Source: Brochothrix campestris (lineage in GTDB: Bacteria > Bacillota > Bacilli > Lactobacillales > Listeriaceae). From it: DNA of 64,000 nucleotides. Shown here one piece after another: positions 1 to 7,777 of the stretch. A program made the translations under genes and the position numbers. Numbering within the stretch: position 1 is the stretch's first letter; each line of letters starts with the position of its first letter. Under the pieces are notes generated by a model. It saw only the letters and a list, made by a program, of their open reading frames with translations, was not told where the DNA came from and searched no databases. Location: the NCBI RefSeq assembly GCF_046058945.1, contig NZ_CP175511.1:558001-622000 (forward strand), read 5' to 3'.

Positions 1-117
1 GAATTTGGTGGTCTGTTAGGCTACTGTCCGGTAATGCCGGTCAACCAATTTGCTTCAACTGACTTCATCCAACGGGGCGGTCGTATTCCAGCGCCAATCC
101 ACTCGTTTAAAAATTAA
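1..117 (+). CDS. UPF0210 (DUF711/PFL-like) family protein, C-terminal end only
   Basis: The window opens inside this gene; only the last 38 codons are present. The tail contains GYCPVMPVNQF and ends RGGRIPAPIHSFKN, which I recognise as the strongly conserved C-terminus of the UPF0210/DUF711 family, a cytosolic alpha/beta family of undefined role that often lies next to a small ACT-domain gene. Nothing can be said here about the start or regulation. No strong terminator follows directly; a run of A residues and a new promoter-like stretch come next. Confidence 0.75.
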   Translation, partial: EFGGLLGYCPVMPVNQFASTDFIQRGGRIPAPIHSFKN

Positions 118-218
118 TGAGGCTATTAAAAAAAAGAATCAAGAAGTCTGCTTAAAGAGTCGGAAATGTGGTAAAATAATCCTATAGTATCTAGTCTAAA
201 TTAAGCGAGGAGGACAGC

Positions 219-386
219 ATGATGAGTAAAAATAGCCAGATAGTCGAAGCTAATCTAAACAGTGTTATTCAAAAACTGAAACAACAGGGGATTTCTGTTG
301 CGAAAACTAAATCTCGTCATGATGTTTGGCAAAGCATCGTTCAAAGAGGAACAGCTTTAGCGATTGTGCCAGCTCGAACAAAATAA
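219..386 (+). CDS. small hypothetical protein (55 aa)
   Basis: A short reading frame preceded by a good ribosome binding site (GAGGAGGA about 6 bases before the ATG at 219; a second ATG follows at once). The predicted product is soluble and basic, with an N-terminal stretch likely to be helical (SQIVEANLNSVIQKLKQQG) and a C-terminal VPARTK. I do not recognise it. The upstream TGGTAAAATAAT resembles an extended -10. It sits 41 bases before the next gene and could share its transcript. The ribosome site and codon use support it; there is no homology evidence. Confidence 0.5.
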   Translation: MMSKNSQIVEANLNSVIQKLKQQGISVAKTKSRHDVWQSIVQRGTALAIVPARTK

Positions 387-427
387 GCAGATCGATAAAT
401 AATTCATGTTGGGTCAGGTGAGCGTGG

Positions 428-1201
428 GTGGCAAAAAGAGAGCGTAGTAGCGAAGGAAAAATAGTTATCTATTTAGATACGGTAACAAACAGTGTTATTT
501 CTAAAGGAATCTCATTGACTGACTTTATGCATGGAATTGGTAATAAACGGTTGCCGAGTGCACTATTATTATTAAATAGTAAATTTGATGTCGCGAATTT
601 AAATCCGCATACAAAATTCAGTTTTATTGATGAGGGTGAAAAGACGAAAGCGTTGGCAATAGCGTTAGAAAAACAGACAACCGCTTTTTCGTGGCTTGAT
701 TTCGAAGAAGAAGAGATGCTTAATCAATTGACCGGGCAAGAAATTGCTGAAATTTTATATTTAGGTCACCGCGGAACACATTTACGTTCGCCTTTTTACT
801 ATAAGCTACAAAATGAATATGTATACTTGACCTTAGATGAGGGTGAACGTAATAAGGTCTACTACCGTGATATTACACGTTTTTATGAAATGCTAGCAGC
901 GGTCATTACGATGCGGGTGAACGCAGTCCAACATAAGAAAAGTTTGTTCGGGAAGATTCGTCCGACAAGAGCAAACAAACTACCTGTTGGTTTGATTCGG
1001 ACATTACGTCCGTTACTAAAAGAGGGCTGTGTTTTTGACTTTGGTTTAAGTGAACGTACTAAAACAGAAGTACGGATACCCATTATTATTAAAAATAGCG
1101 ATGATGATAGCGCTAGTATTTTTGACGAAGAGATGACAGAGGTAAACATTGAAAAATGGCTTACTTACTCATTGAAAAATGATGAATGGTCATTGAAGTG
1201 A
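428..1201 (+). CDS. hypothetical protein, 257 aa
   Basis: A full-length frame starting at a GTG (428), with AGGTGA about 10 bases upstream. The product has no signal peptide or membrane segment and reads as a cytosolic alpha/beta protein. It has an acidic middle (LDFEEEEMLNQLTG) and a basic stretch (KKSLFGKIRPTRANK) around residues 175-190. I do not recognise the family. A terminator hairpin follows immediately, so with the 55-aa gene upstream it forms a small transcription unit. Its context (a UPF0210 gene before, ddl after) does not reveal a function. Confidence 0.6.
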   Translation: MAKRERSSEGKIVIYLDTVTNSVISKGISLTDFMHGIGNKRLPSALLLLNSKFDVANLNPHTKFSFIDEGEKTKALAIALEKQTTAFSWLDFEEEEMLNQLTGQEIAEILYLGHRGTHLRSPFYYKLQNEYVYLTLDEGERNKVYYRDITRFYEMLAAVITMRVNAVQHKKSLFGKIRPTRANKLPVGLIRTLRPLLKEGCVFDFGLSERTKTEVRIPIIIKNSDDDSASIFDEEMTEVNIEKWLTYSLKNDEWSLK

Positions 1202-1210
1202 GACATAAGT

Positions 1211-1250
1211 AAAACAGTTGTGGTGGTTTTTGCTACGGCTGTTTTTTTTT
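1211..1250 (+). terminator. rho-independent terminator
   Basis: A 13-pair stem with three G-U pairs (AAAACAGTTGTGG against CTACGGCTGTTTT), a loop of about 9 bases, and a run of ten T residues. It ends the transcript of the 257-aa gene. Confidence 0.8.
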
Positions 1251-1401
1251 AGCTATAAACGACGCGGTACCAGTTTATGATAGTACCAGAATTATTAGTT
1301 AAAGTGATGATTTTCTTACATATTTTTTAGAAATTCAGGGTGAAACATGGTAAAATAATAAACGTATGTTGGCTCGAAGTCAGCTTCTAGGAGGAATCAG
1401 A

Positions 1402-2511
1402 ATGAAACAAACAGTCGTGGTTTTTTATGGTGGGAAATCTGCTGAACATGAAGTGTCGGTTGTGTCTGCTTTTTCAGTAATTAAAGCATTAGATTATAAT
1501 CAGTATCATATTCAACCGATGTATATTAGTTATGAAGGCGTATGGATAAAAGGGCCGTTATTACTTGAGCCAGTCGCTAACGCTGAACAATTGAAATTTA
1601 CGATTAGTGATACCGATGAAATGTTATTAGGCGATGGTGTTAAAACAGCCTCAGTGGGCGTTAAAACAACGATTGGTGAGTTAACGAAAATTGCTAACGT
1701 GATTGCTTTTCCAGTTTTACATGGACCGAACGGTGAAGATGGAACGATTCAAGGGTTGTTTGAAACGCTAAACATCCCCTATGTTGGGGCTAATGTCATT
1801 GCATCAGCAGCAGGAATGGATAAAATCATCTCGAAAGAAATCTTCACAGCTGTGAAGATTCCACAAGTTCCGTATGTTGCGGTCCGTAATGTTGATTGGG
1901 AAGATCGTCGTGCGGATATGGTAGCAGCTATCGCGGCATTGACGTATCCTGTTTTTGTGAAACCGGCTAATATGGGATCAAGCGTCGGTATTTCAAAAGT
2001 GACCGCAGAGGCTGAATTAGAAGCGGCAATGGCAGAAGCATTTTTATATGACCGTCGTATCGTCGTAGAACAGGGCGTAACCGCACGAGAGGTCGAAGTA
2101 GCCGTCTTAGGTAATGAACGACCTGAAGTGTCTGTAGCGGGTGAAATAACCCCAGAAGGAGAGAGTCACTCCTTCTATACGTATAAAGCGAAGTATGCTG
2201 ATTCATCAACTCAGTTAGTCATACCAGCGCCATTAGATGAAGGCGTTTATGAGCAAATTGTAGCCTATGCAAAAAAAGCCTACATTGCCTTAGATGGTAC
2301 GGGAGTATCGCGAGCGGATTTCTTTGTAACAGCAGATAACAGTATTTACCTTAATGAGTTAAATACAATGCCCGGTTTTACACCAGTGAGTATGTTCCCA
2401 TTGCTTTGGGCTGAATCAGGCTTACCTTATGATCAGTTGCTTAATCGGATGATTGAGTTGGCGCAAGCACGGTTTGCGCAAACAGCACAATTGCAAAATA
2501 AAAGCGAATAA
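1402..2511 (+). CDS. ddl: D-alanine--D-alanine ligase
   Basis: ATP-grasp ligase that joins two D-alanines for the peptidoglycan stem peptide, in the cytosol. The 369-aa length is typical. Visible motifs are GGKSAEHEVS (residues 10-19), HGPNGEDG (about 107), the ATP-grasp core KPANMGSSVGISK, and the metal-binding end NELNTMPGF (about 318). At residues 263-265 the sequence is AKY. From memory, this Tyr marks D-Ala-D-Ala ligases, whereas D-Ala-D-Lac ligases of vancomycin-resistant lactic bacteria carry Phe, so normal D-Ala termini are expected. The ATG at 1402 has AGGAGG 8 bases upstream; an in-frame ATG at 1366 has no such site. Transcribed alone, ending at a strong terminator. Confidence 0.95.
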   Translation: MKQTVVVFYGGKSAEHEVSVVSAFSVIKALDYNQYHIQPMYISYEGVWIKGPLLLEPVANAEQLKFTISDTDEMLLGDGVKTASVGVKTTIGELTKIANVIAFPVLHGPNGEDGTIQGLFETLNIPYVGANVIASAAGMDKIISKEIFTAVKIPQVPYVAVRNVDWEDRRADMVAAIAALTYPVFVKPANMGSSVGISKVTAEAELEAAMAEAFLYDRRIVVEQGVTAREVEVAVLGNERPEVSVAGEITPEGESHSFYTYKAKYADSSTQLVIPAPLDEGVYEQIVAYAKKAYIALDGTGVSRADFFVTADNSIYLNELNTMPGFTPVSMFPLLWAESGLPYDQLLNRMIELAQARFAQTAQLQNKSE

Positions 2512-2547
2512 CTAAAACCCCTAAGCCGATGGCTTAGGGGTTTTAGT
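2511..2547 (+). terminator. terminator after ddl
   Basis: A perfect 17-pair stem (ACTAAAACCCCTAAGCC and its complement) with a 3-base loop, overlapping the last base of the ddl stop codon. It has a partial T tract and lies between convergent genes. Confidence 0.85.
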
Positions 2548-2550
2548 TAT

Positions 2551-2589
2551 TAAAACAAAAAAAGAACGTATTTCCGAAGAAATACGTTC
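2551..2589 (-). terminator. terminator of the cold-shock gene
   Basis: On the minus strand, an 11-pair stem (GAACGTATTTC/GAAATACGTTC) with a TTCG-type tetraloop, followed by a T-rich tract. It lies just beyond the csp stop codon. Confidence 0.85.
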
Positions 2590-2599
2590 CAATCAACAA

Positions 2600-2800
2600 T
2601 TAGTCTTTAACAACGTTAGCTGCTTGAGGACCGCGTTGACCATCTTCAACGTCGAAAGAAACTGCTTGTCCTTCGTCTAAAGATTTGAAACCTTCAGATT
2701 GGATAGCTGAGAAATGTACGAATACATCATCGCCATCTTCGCGTTCGATAAAACCGAAACCTTTTTCTGCGTTAAACCATTTTACTTTACCGTTTGCCAT
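2600..2800 (-). CDS. cold-shock protein, CspA/CspB family
   Basis: A 66-aa single OB-fold nucleic-acid chaperone that binds single-stranded RNA and DNA and keeps mRNA open at low temperature. RNP1 (KGFGFIE, residues 13-19) and RNP2 (VFVHF, 26-30) are intact, and length and sequence are fully typical. AGGAGG precedes the ATG by 11 bases on the minus strand. About 185 bases upstream are gene-free and AT-rich, consistent with the long 5' leader that usually carries the cold-responsive element. It is transcribed alone and convergent with ddl. Which csp paralogue this is cannot be told from one copy. Confidence 0.97.
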   Translation of the reverse strand: MANGKVKWFNAEKGFGFIEREDGDDVFVHFSAIQSEGFKSLDEGQAVSFDVEDGQRGPQAANVVKD

Positions 2801-2986
2801 GTTATAACAAACCTCCTTATGCCTATAGGCGTGTATTGATTCCTGTTGGACATAAATTATGGAAGTGAAACACTTACATATTACTCCTACAAAAATACTA
2901 TATACCTAGAATAACACACTTTCGCTTGAATTCATAATACATTTTTAAAATTATACAATAAAAATTTTAAAATGATTGTTTAGCTG

Positions 2987-3718
2987 TCACAAATAAAGGT
3001 ATGAATAAAGGGTAATAGCAGCGATACTAGCCAATATTGGGGCTGCGACGGGTACCCAAGAATATCCCCATTGAGAACTGCCTTTATTTTTCAAACGTAA
3101 TAAACTATGCAAAATACGTGGCATTAAATCACGAGCCGGGTTCAATGCGGGACCGGTTGATCCTCCGACACATAATACAAGCGCACAGACGAGAAAACCT
3201 AGTGCTAGGTGAGCTGTTCCCGCATTGTCAGCGAAAAAGGGTGCTCTGGTAATACCGATGGCACCAAAGAACAGAATGAAACTTCCAATAAATTCATTGA
3301 TAAATCCATTTACGTTGCTGTTTGCATTATTATTCGTTGCAAAGGTGGCAAAGATTTTTTCGGATTCTTTTGTTTGATCATAATAGGGTTTGAAAGCAGC
3401 GACGACTAAAAGTTGTCCGATGAAGGCGCCGGCAAGTTGAGCACAAATATACGGCAATACTTCAGACCAAGGAAACAAATCGTTCATCGCCAACCCAATA
3501 GTGAAAGCTGGGTTAATGTGATTGCCACTAATACCACCAAAGATGAGGGCGGGCATCATTACGGCAAAACCATAGCCTAAAGCGATAATAATCCAGCCGG
3601 CATTATTGCCTTTAGTACCTTTGAGTTCAACATTGGCAACGGCCCCGTTACCAATAATAATTAAGAGTGCTGTACCAATTAGTTCTGAGATGAGTCGGGT
3701 TGTTAAGTCATAGGGCAT
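2987..3718 (-). CDS. aquaglyceroporin (MIP family, GlpF-like)
   Basis: A six-helix channel for glycerol and other small polyols across the cytoplasmic membrane. Both half-helix motifs are intact: GNHINPAFTIG in the first half and GPALNPARDLMPRI in the second. The Asp after the second NPAR is a known marker of glycerol channels over strict water channels. The chosen ATG (3718) has TTGGAGG at 8 bases; an upstream in-frame ATG at 3751 lacks a ribosome site. Length is 243 aa, normal for the family. No glycerol kinase or dehydrogenase gene is adjacent, so it stands alone. Confidence 0.9.
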   Translation of the reverse strand: MPYDLTTRLISELIGTALLIIIGNGAVANVELKGTKGNNAGWIIIALGYGFAVMMPALIFGGISGNHINPAFTIGLAMNDLFPWSEVLPYICAQLAGAFIGQLLVVAAFKPYYDQTKESEKIFATFATNNNANSNVNGFINEFIGSFILFFGAIGITRAPFFADNAGTAHLALGFLVCALVLCVGGSTGPALNPARDLMPRILHSLLRLKNKGSSQWGYSWVPVAAPILASIAAITLYSYLYL

Positions 3719-3982
3719 AATGAAACCTCCAAAGTTATAGTTATCTGACAAATGCTAATTAAAAAAATAAGCTAAATCGATAAGTTCATCTTACACAATT
3801 AGAGCAACAACAAGCATCTATAAAGCCGTTTGTCTAAAAATGGACAAAAGAAAAAGGAAAATTTGTGACAGTTTTCATAAAAACGCTTTCATTTTTACGT
3901 AAAATAGTATGAGAAAAAGTATTTTGTGAACGTTATTTATAGGTTATACTGAAATAAATCAAAAAGGAGCGATAAAATTACT
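3719..3982. promoter_or_regulatory. divergent intergenic region, aquaporin / nuclease
   Basis: The region carries the start signals of both divergent genes. For the nuclease, a -10 TATACT (3944-3949) lies about 34 bases before the ATG. At 3878-3891 TAAAAACGCTTTCA matches the catabolite-repression consensus TGWAANCGNTNWCA at 13 of 14 positions (A for G at position 2). It could serve the glycerol channel, but it lies about 160 bases from that start codon, so this is only a candidate. Confidence 0.35.
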
Positions 3983-4741
3983 ATGGCAAACAAAAAACGG
4001 ACACAAAGATTAACGAAAAAAGAGTTGAAGAAGCTATCGAAGATGAAACGTTCGACATTACTTATTATTATTATACTCGTTGCAATCTTTCAAGGATACA
4101 ACTATTTTTTTGAAAAAAATGAAAAAACGGATGATACTTCAATCGTTACAGAGCGTACTATAAGTGAATCCACTGTGCATTCAGAAACGGAGACTAAGAC
4201 AACGACGAGTTCTTCGAGTCGAGCGGCCAAATACGATAAAGCAACAACAGCCAATCATCTCGTTGAAGAAGAAAAAACAACGTTTACAGCGGCAGATTTA
4301 AACACCAATCAAGCAAGCTACATCAAATATGGTGAACTGGATCGTTTAGGTCGTGTGACGACAGCTAATGCAGTCTTAACAAAAGAGATGTATGATACAG
4401 GTACGAAGGCGGAATATAACATTAAACCAACAGGGTTTATTTCAGGGAATGCTCCCTATAATCACTCACGTGGGCATTTGATTGGTAAACAACTGGGTGG
4501 GAGTGGCACTGATCGCCGTAATTTAATGACGATTTATCAATATCCGGTTAATTCGCCAGATATGACAAATTATGAGAATGCGATTCGTCGTTCGTTATTA
4601 GCGGGTGATAAAGTACGTTACCGTGTGACACCTGTTTTTGAAGGCGATGACTTGATGCCAGCCTTTGTGAAAATGGAAGGGCAAAGTTTAACTGAAGCTG
4701 GTGATATCTTATTTAACGTTACAATAAAAAATGAAAAGTAG
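3983..4741 (+). CDS. membrane-anchored DNA/RNA non-specific endonuclease
   Basis: A nuclease of the beta-beta-alpha-metal (EndA/NucA, DNA-entry nuclease) family, 252 aa. A lysine-rich N-terminus is followed by one hydrophobic segment (about residues 27-42, LIIIILVAIF) that would anchor it with the catalytic domain outside. Next comes a Ser/Thr-rich linker (about 45-80) and the catalytic domain. The active-site block is HSRGHLIGKQLGGSGTDRRN, with the general-base His in RGH and the metal-binding Asn further on. Such enzymes degrade external DNA for nutrition, competence or biofilm turnover. The next gene follows after 9 bases, so the two are co-transcribed. Confidence 0.88.
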   Translation: MANKKRTQRLTKKELKKLSKMKRSTLLIIIILVAIFQGYNYFFEKNEKTDDTSIVTERTISESTVHSETETKTTTSSSSRAAKYDKATTANHLVEEEKTTFTAADLNTNQASYIKYGELDRLGRVTTANAVLTKEMYDTGTKAEYNIKPTGFISGNAPYNHSRGHLIGKQLGGSGTDRRNLMTIYQYPVNSPDMTNYENAIRRSLLAGDKVRYRVTPVFEGDDLMPAFVKMEGQSLTEAGDILFNVTIKNEK

Positions 4742-4750
4742 GTGGAGCTA

Positions 4751-5134
4751 ATGGACTGGATGGACTACCCGGATACGCTGAGTGCAGATGAGCTACTTGA
4801 ACAATTAAATCAAGCAAACATTAAGGATTTTAAAGGTTACCTCTTATTTAATGCCTATCATTTTCAAGCAAAACTTGTCTCCATTTATCACGCGTTACAG
4901 GCCAGTGACACAATCGTACTCGATTTGTATAATCCCAATACCGATACCGGTGAAGATCTCCTCATTGCAATGACAATTGATGGTGATTATATCATTGAAC
5001 AAAATAAAACGACACTGGTTGTACCAGTGTCGTTAGAAGCTGTGCAGGTCGAACGTTATCCGTACCCAGCGGTGGTCTTTTTAAAGGCTTATACAGCTAA
5101 AAAAATCACGTCAACTATTTTAGCAGACGTTTAA
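4751..5134 (+). CDS. hypothetical protein downstream of the nuclease (127 aa)
   Basis: Unrecognised. The ATG at 4751 has GGTGGA 4 bases upstream; a GTG at 4742 abutting the nuclease stop is in frame but lacks a ribosome site. The product is acidic, without signal or membrane helix, and probably alpha/beta (MDWMDYPDTLSADELLEQLN at the start; KTTLVVPVSLEAV later). Tight coupling with the nuclease suggests a partner such as a cytosolic inhibitor, but I see no clear similarity to ComJ/Nin, so that is speculation. Its stop overlaps the stop of the convergent thioesterase gene by 4 bases. Confidence 0.6.
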   Translation: MDWMDYPDTLSADELLEQLNQANIKDFKGYLLFNAYHFQAKLVSIYHALQASDTIVLDLYNPNTDTGEDLLIAMTIDGDYIIEQNKTTLVVPVSLEAVQVERYPYPAVVFLKAYTAKKITSTILADV

Positions 5135-5502
5135 GCTGATTTTGTCCTAATTGCAAGCGTACAGCGACTAATAGCGATGAGGTGTTCTTCTTCATCCACT
5201 ACACGAACGTCCCATACGTGGCTGCTACGGCCGATATGAATGGGAGTGGCGGTGGCGATCACAGCGCCTGTTCTGACGGATCGCAGGTGATTGATGTTGA
5301 TTTCGAGCCCAAAGGCAATCTGTGTGGATGCGAGATGACACATTGCACCAACGCTCGCCACTGTTTCTGCTAAGGCAGCTGTTGCACCGCCGTGTAAAAA
5401 GCCAAATGGTTGTGTTGTTGCCTCATTGACCGGCATCTTATATATGACAGCTTCTTTCGTCACGCTGACAGCTTCCATTTGTAAGCTTTGCATTAACGTC
5501 AT
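5131..5502 (-). CDS. PaaI-type hotdog-fold thioesterase
   Basis: A 123-aa single hotdog-domain acyl-CoA thioesterase. The family signature FGFLHGGATAALAETVAS is present (HGG loop and the catalytic Glu on the following helix), followed by GLEININHLRSVRTG and IGRSSHVWDVRV. Family members hydrolyse phenylacetyl-, hydroxybenzoyl- or DHNA-CoA; the last would fit menaquinone synthesis, but the substrate cannot be read from the sequence. The ATG at 5502 has GGGAGGTG upstream. A longer in-frame ORF reaches back through the tRNA gene and is rejected. It lies directly downstream of tRNA-Arg. Confidence 0.85.
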   Translation of the reverse strand: MTLMQSLQMEAVSVTKEAVIYKMPVNEATTQPFGFLHGGATAALAETVASVGAMCHLASTQIAFGLEININHLRSVRTGAVIATATPIHIGRSSHVWDVRVVDEEEHLIAISRCTLAIRTKSA

Positions 5503-5527
5503 CTTAGCACCTCCCACTATTAAGTAA

Positions 5528-5601
5528 GGCCCCGAATGGGATTCGAACCCACGACACATCGTTTAGGAAACGAATGCTCTATCCGACTGAGCTATCGGGA
5601 C
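5528..5601 (-). tRNA. tRNA-Arg (anticodon CCU)
   Basis: Read on the minus strand, this folds as a cloverleaf. The acceptor stem is GTCCCGA/TCGGGGC with one G-U pair. The D arm is AGCTCAG..., the anticodon loop TTCCTAA gives CCU, and the T arm has GTTCGAATC. The 3' CCA is not encoded (the genome continues TTA). It reads AGG arginine codons. The 74-base length is normal. Confidence 0.93.
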
Positions 5602-5735
5602 TAATGCAATTAGTATACCAAAAAAAGACTATCTTTTACAAGAGGCTAACGTGAGCTAGTGTTAAATATTGCTTGAGCGAAGATGACACGAGTGTTATGC
5701 TAATAGTGGGATTTGTATACGAGGAGGATTTAAAC

Positions 5736-6380
5736 ATGTCAGTAGCCAAAATGATTGACCATACCTTATTAAAACCAGAGGCAACACAAACAGAAATCGA
5801 ACAATTAATAACAGAAGCCAAGCAACATGATTTTGCAGCGGTGTGTGTGAATGGAGCGTGGGTAAAACTAGCTGCGGCAGCCTTGCAAGAGTCGGAAGTC
5901 GCTGTTTGTACAGTCGTTGGTTTTCCATTAGGTGCCACCACAACAGCCGTAAAAAAATTCGAAACAGCAGAGGCCTTAGCTAATGGGGCAGATGAAATCG
6001 ATATGGTTATTAATGTTGGTGCGCTAAAGGCACAACAGGATGAGGCCGTTAAAGCGGAAATTGCTGCGATTGCTAGCTTAGTACACGAAGAGCAAGCTGT
6101 GCTAAAGGTAATCATTGAAATAAGCCTGCTTGATGAGGCTGAAATTGTTCGTGCCTGCCAGTTGGCAGTCAGCGCGGGAGCAGACTTTGTTAAAACATCA
6201 ACTGGTTTTTCAACGAGTGGTGCGACGGTTGAAGCAGTCAAGTTAATGCGTCAAACAGTCGGTGAAAAAGTTGGTGTTAAAGCCGCTGGTGGTATTCGAA
6301 CAAAAGAAGATTTACAACAGATGATTGTAGCGGGTGCGAATCGCATTGGTGCAAGCACGAGTGTGATGCTCATCAACTAA
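5736..6380 (+). CDS. deoC: deoxyribose-phosphate aldolase
   Basis: Class I aldolase splitting 2-deoxyribose-5-phosphate into acetaldehyde and glyceraldehyde-3-phosphate, for salvage of deoxynucleosides. The 214-aa TIM barrel has the Schiff-base lysine in KTSTGFS (K153) and the proton-relay lysine in GVKAAGGIR (K182). The DEIDMVINVG block is also conserved. The ATG at 5736 has GAGGAGG 9 bases upstream; an ORF extension to 5673 has no such site. No other nucleoside-salvage gene is adjacent. It is transcribed alone. Confidence 0.96.
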   Translation: MSVAKMIDHTLLKPEATQTEIEQLITEAKQHDFAAVCVNGAWVKLAAAALQESEVAVCTVVGFPLGATTTAVKKFETAEALANGADEIDMVINVGALKAQQDEAVKAEIAAIASLVHEEQAVLKVIIEISLLDEAEIVRACQLAVSAGADFVKTSTGFSTSGATVEAVKLMRQTVGEKVGVKAAGGIRTKEDLQQMIVAGANRIGASTSVMLIN

Positions 6381-6386
6381 AAAAAA

Positions 6387-6430
6387 ACTTCGTTATCGAG
6401 CTTAATCAATCGATAACGAAGTCTTTTTTT
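6387..6430. terminator. bidirectional terminator, deoC / MFS
   Basis: A 13-pair stem (ACTTCGTTATCGA and its complement) with A run before and T run after. It serves both the plus-strand deoC and the minus-strand MFS gene. Confidence 0.88.
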
Positions 6431-7677
6431 TAGCGTTGCTGCTGTTCTTCACGTTTAAAGACGAGGTAATAAATAACAGCGGCAATCAGTGTTAATAAAG
6501 CCATCACAATAAACGTCGGGAAGTAACCAATGCCGACCGATAAGGTCACCATTAACGGTGCCACAACCCGTCCGATGGTATTACGTAAGCCTGAGGCACT
6601 AAAGTAGATTGCTCGATTTTCGACCGGGGCAATCCGTGCGACAAAACTTTGTTGGAAACCTACGACCATAACTTCAGCGAAACTAAAGATAACCATCGCG
6701 ATGAAAAATTGCCAGACAGAGATGGAACTGCCAAAAAGCAGAAGTCCGACAGCATAAAAGGTACAGGACAACACGAAAATCAGCCCTTCTTTATAACGTG
6801 CCAGCCATTTGGTCATCACAATGGCGGTTAAGGCAACAATGAAGCCATTAATCGCTAACGAAATGGCGAAAACTTGCTCACCATTTAAGGTTAAACGTAA
6901 GAGGTTGACGGTTGTTGGAATAACTTCCTTAATGTAAATCGGGAACAACATGTCGATTTGCATGATTGTTTGGGTCGTTAAAATTCCAGCAACGATAAAC
7001 CAAAGAAATAATTTGTCGCGTAAAACAACCTTGTAACTACTGAATTGTTCTTTTAAGACAGTAGCAATTGTTTGTTTACCAGCTGGTTGTTTTGTTGCTG
7101 TGTGCGGTAAGGTTTCGTGAGTCAACTTCGCGAGTGCAATGAGTAAAATTGTTTCGAAGAAAATAATCGCACAAATTGTTTGCACCGGATAAGTAATGAA
7201 AAAGACAGCGCCAAGCAGTGGTCCGACGACGACCGCAATATTTAACATCGTGAAAAAAATCGAGAAGATATAAGCGCGATCTTTTTCGGGAACCACATCA
7301 GCAATCATTGCTTGAGCGGCTGGTTGGTATAATGAACCAGAGATACTCACACCAGTAAAAGCGACCAATACAAGAATCGGTGAGTCAATCAAGGAGCTCC
7401 GGGCAAAGGCGAATAAAATAAATGACGCGATTTCGCCACTAATCGCCACGAGTAACATACGCTTGCGACCGTATTTATCAGCTAAGAAACCACCGAGTAA
7501 ACCAGTAAAAGCTGTAATGATTTGCGAAATAATCAGTAAGAGACCAGCAGTCGCTCGGCCTAATGTTTCAGAAAAATATAATGTTAAAAAGGGGAAAATC
7601 ATCCAAAAAGAGACGTCGACAAATGCTTCGCCGTACAAGCGTACTTTGAGGTTAATATCCCAAGTTGAAAAGCGCAT
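6430..7677 (-). CDS. MFS transporter, multidrug-type exporter
   Basis: A 12-helix major facilitator of 415 aa. Motif A between helices 2 and 3 reads GGFLADKYGRKRM, and the first half carries a long run of proton-antiporter-like sequence (VAFTGVSISGSLYQPAAQAM). A hydrophilic central loop falls around residues 185-215. The family pumps drugs or small organic molecules out with proton influx; the substrate is unknown. I chose the ATG at 7677 (GGAGG at 8 bases) over the TTG one codon upstream. The pepS gene lies about 100 bases upstream on the same strand, so it may be partly co-transcribed. Confidence 0.85.
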   Translation of the reverse strand: MRFSTWDINLKVRLYGEAFVDVSFWMIFPFLTLYFSETLGRATAGLLLIISQIITAFTGLLGGFLADKYGRKRMLLVAISGEIASFILFAFARSSLIDSPILVLVAFTGVSISGSLYQPAAQAMIADVVPEKDRAYIFSIFFTMLNIAVVVGPLLGAVFFITYPVQTICAIIFFETILLIALAKLTHETLPHTATKQPAGKQTIATVLKEQFSSYKVVLRDKLFLWFIVAGILTTQTIMQIDMLFPIYIKEVIPTTVNLLRLTLNGEQVFAISLAINGFIVALTAIVMTKWLARYKEGLIFVLSCTFYAVGLLLFGSSISVWQFFIAMVIFSFAEVMVVGFQQSFVARIAPVENRAIYFSASGLRNTIGRVVAPLMVTLSVGIGYFPTFIVMALLTLIAAVIYYLVFKREEQQQR

Positions 7678-7722
7678 CAAAAACCTCCAATCACGAATGT
7701 ATTATAGTTAAGCATAAAGTAT

Positions 7723-7746
7723 GAGTCCGACGAATTCGTCGGACTC
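7723..7746 (-). terminator. palindromic hairpin between pepS and the MFS gene
   Basis: A perfect 24-base palindrome (GAGTCCGACGAA and its complement). It can form a 10-pair hairpin in RNA, but neither side has a good T tract. It may be a weak terminator after pepS or an operator for the MFS gene, whose start lies 46 bases further on. Confidence 0.5.
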
Positions 7747-7777
7747 AAAAAGGGACTTCCTTACGAGAGCACTGCGT

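Noticed and set aside
5503..5559. N-terminal extension of the thioesterase gene
   Set aside because: It overlaps the tRNA-Arg gene and has no ribosome site; the ATG at 5502 is well supported.
5636..6241. 201-codon reverse frame over deoC
   Set aside because: Low-complexity Ser/Ala/Thr-rich shadow of the well-supported deoC.
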